This document shows, one piece after another, positions 63,477 to 64,000 of a stretch of 64,000 nucleotides of DNA. Position numbers and translations under genes: made by a program. Positions within the stretch are counted from its first letter, which is position 1. Every line of letters starts with the position of its first letter. Location: contig NZ_LROS01000011.1 of NCBI RefSeq assembly GCF_001675165.1, positions 186,001 through 250,000 of the forward strand, read 5' to 3'. The stretch is from Clostridium ragsdalei P11 (lineage in GTDB: Bacteria > Bacillota > Clostridia > Clostridiales > Clostridiaceae). Below the pieces are notes generated by a model. That model ran no database searches and was not told where the DNA came from. It saw nothing but the letters and a program-made list of their open reading frames with translations.

Positions 63477-64000
63477 CTATCTTAAATCCCCTAAATCTCT
63501 ACATTTATAACTTGTAGAAAGACTTTCTATTATAGCTTTGTAAATAAAATTCACAAAGATTATAGTAGCAAAATTAAAATCTGGCATTAAAATATTTAAT
63601 TTAAATCTAAATTGTTCTAAATTTTCTAAAAAATTATCTTTATATATATCTTTATATACATTATTCAATATAATCTTATCTCTATAGCAAGCCATGAAAT
63701 ATGTAATATCATTCATATTTAAAATGAATATGTAATTTTCATCTTTTATCCTGTTTTTATACTTTGACCACATATAAAACTGAATTGGTACTATTTGTTT
63801 AATATCAGCACCACTGTCACTACACATCTTTGCTATATCCATGTTATGCCAATTCATACAAGAAACCATTACTTTTAAATTGTATTTATTAGATTGAACT
63901 ATTTCATAGGAAAACATTATATTATGTAGATTTTTAAATTTATTTTTTAATTCATCTCTTATGACTTTGTAGAGGAGTTTACTTTTTAATTTAGGTAATT
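63477..64000 (-). CDS. PilM-like protein, C-terminal part (cut by window edge)
   Basis: The frame is open from base 64000 down to the stop at 63477, so about 174 C-terminal residues are visible and the start lies outside. An internal ATG at 63917 is probably not the start, because the frame continues upstream with KSKLLYKVIRDELKNKF. The visible part contains MNWHNMDIAKMCSDSGADIK and later FATIIFVNFIYKAII. It is upstream of pilN- and pilO-like genes, the usual place of the actin-like PilM. No ATPase motif is in the visible part, so the call is contextual. Confidence 0.5.
   Translation of the reverse strand, partial: LPKLKSKLLYKVIRDELKNKFKNLHNIMFSYEIVQSNKYNLKVMVSCMNWHNMDIAKMCSDSGADIKQIVPIQFYMWSKYKNRIKDENYIFILNMNDITYFMACYRDKIILNNVYKDIYKDNFLENLEQFRFKLNILMPDFNFATIIFVNFIYKAIIESLSTSYKCRDLGDLR

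Noticed and set aside
63477-63917. Complete 146-residue gene starting at 63917
   Set aside because: The frame remains open upstream to the window edge, so this is the end of a longer gene.

Overview
The window is about 64 kb of low-GC chromosomal DNA from an endospore-forming Clostridium. The evidence is the AT-rich codon use, Spo0A, SpoIVB, SpoIIM, GerW and a full spoIIIAA-AH operon, and a six-gene Rnf complex preceded by rseC. The rseC-rnfCDGEAB layout and the histidine, sporulation and pilus neighbours suggest the C. ljungdahlii / C. autoethanogenum / C. kluyveri group. That placement comes from remembered gene order, not from a search. Almost all genes are on the minus strand; the plus-strand genes cluster at 17.5-25.7 kb and 32.2-35.5 kb.

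Layout. 1-1.7 kb: a PAP2 phosphatase, an OmpR-type response regulator and the 5' part of a histidine kinase, preceded by four 7-bp boxes phased at 11 bp. 2.4-10.2 kb: the histidine pathway hisZGDBHACFIE. 10.4-17.4 kb: DegV, a GT-C-type membrane protein, PurL and an OrtA-like small protein. 17.5-25.7 kb: a MerR regulator with a 19-bp-spacer promoter driving an amidohydrolase, glyA, a split ThrE exporter, a CsoR/CstR-type repressor, a HAD phosphatase, a lipoprotein, a DUF4397 protein, and a NusG_II/Gx-transporter pair. 26-31.6 kb: the Rnf ferredoxin:NAD+ oxidoreductase and RseC. 32.2-41.9 kb: an orphan protein, two D,D-carboxypeptidases, DUF2953, GerW, ScpAB, CCA/polyA polymerase, XerD, SpoIIM and a Nudix hydrolase. 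42-53.6 kb: spo0A, spoIVB, recN, argR, nadK, tlyA, dxs, ispA, xseB, xseA and nusB, an arrangement known from Bacillus and Clostridium. 53.7-60.6 kb: Asp23, the spoIIIA operon, a zinc-ribbon protein and efp. 60.9-64 kb: an M24 peptidase and type IV pilus PilO/PilN/PilM-like genes, the last cut by the window edge.

How the genes work together. The Rnf complex couples ferredoxin oxidation to NAD+ reduction and ion export. Two blocks commit the cell to sporulation: the master regulator Spo0A, and SpoIVB with the SpoIIIA channel. The rest is core metabolism: histidine, purine, serine/glycine and isoprenoid synthesis.

The most unusual content is intergenic. One family (R1) consists of long imperfect palindromes whose arms differ between copies but whose apex carries a constant TGAGGTACGA core. 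A second family (R2) consists of multi-hairpin elements of about 110-230 bp, present in at least six copies with conserved ends. One R2 copy sits exactly at the apex of an R1 palindrome, which is direct evidence that R2 is or was mobile. No transposase or nuclease gene lies nearby, so R2 looks like a non-autonomous, possibly IS200/IS605-type or guide-RNA-like, element. No rRNA, tRNA, CRISPR array or complete insertion sequence was seen.
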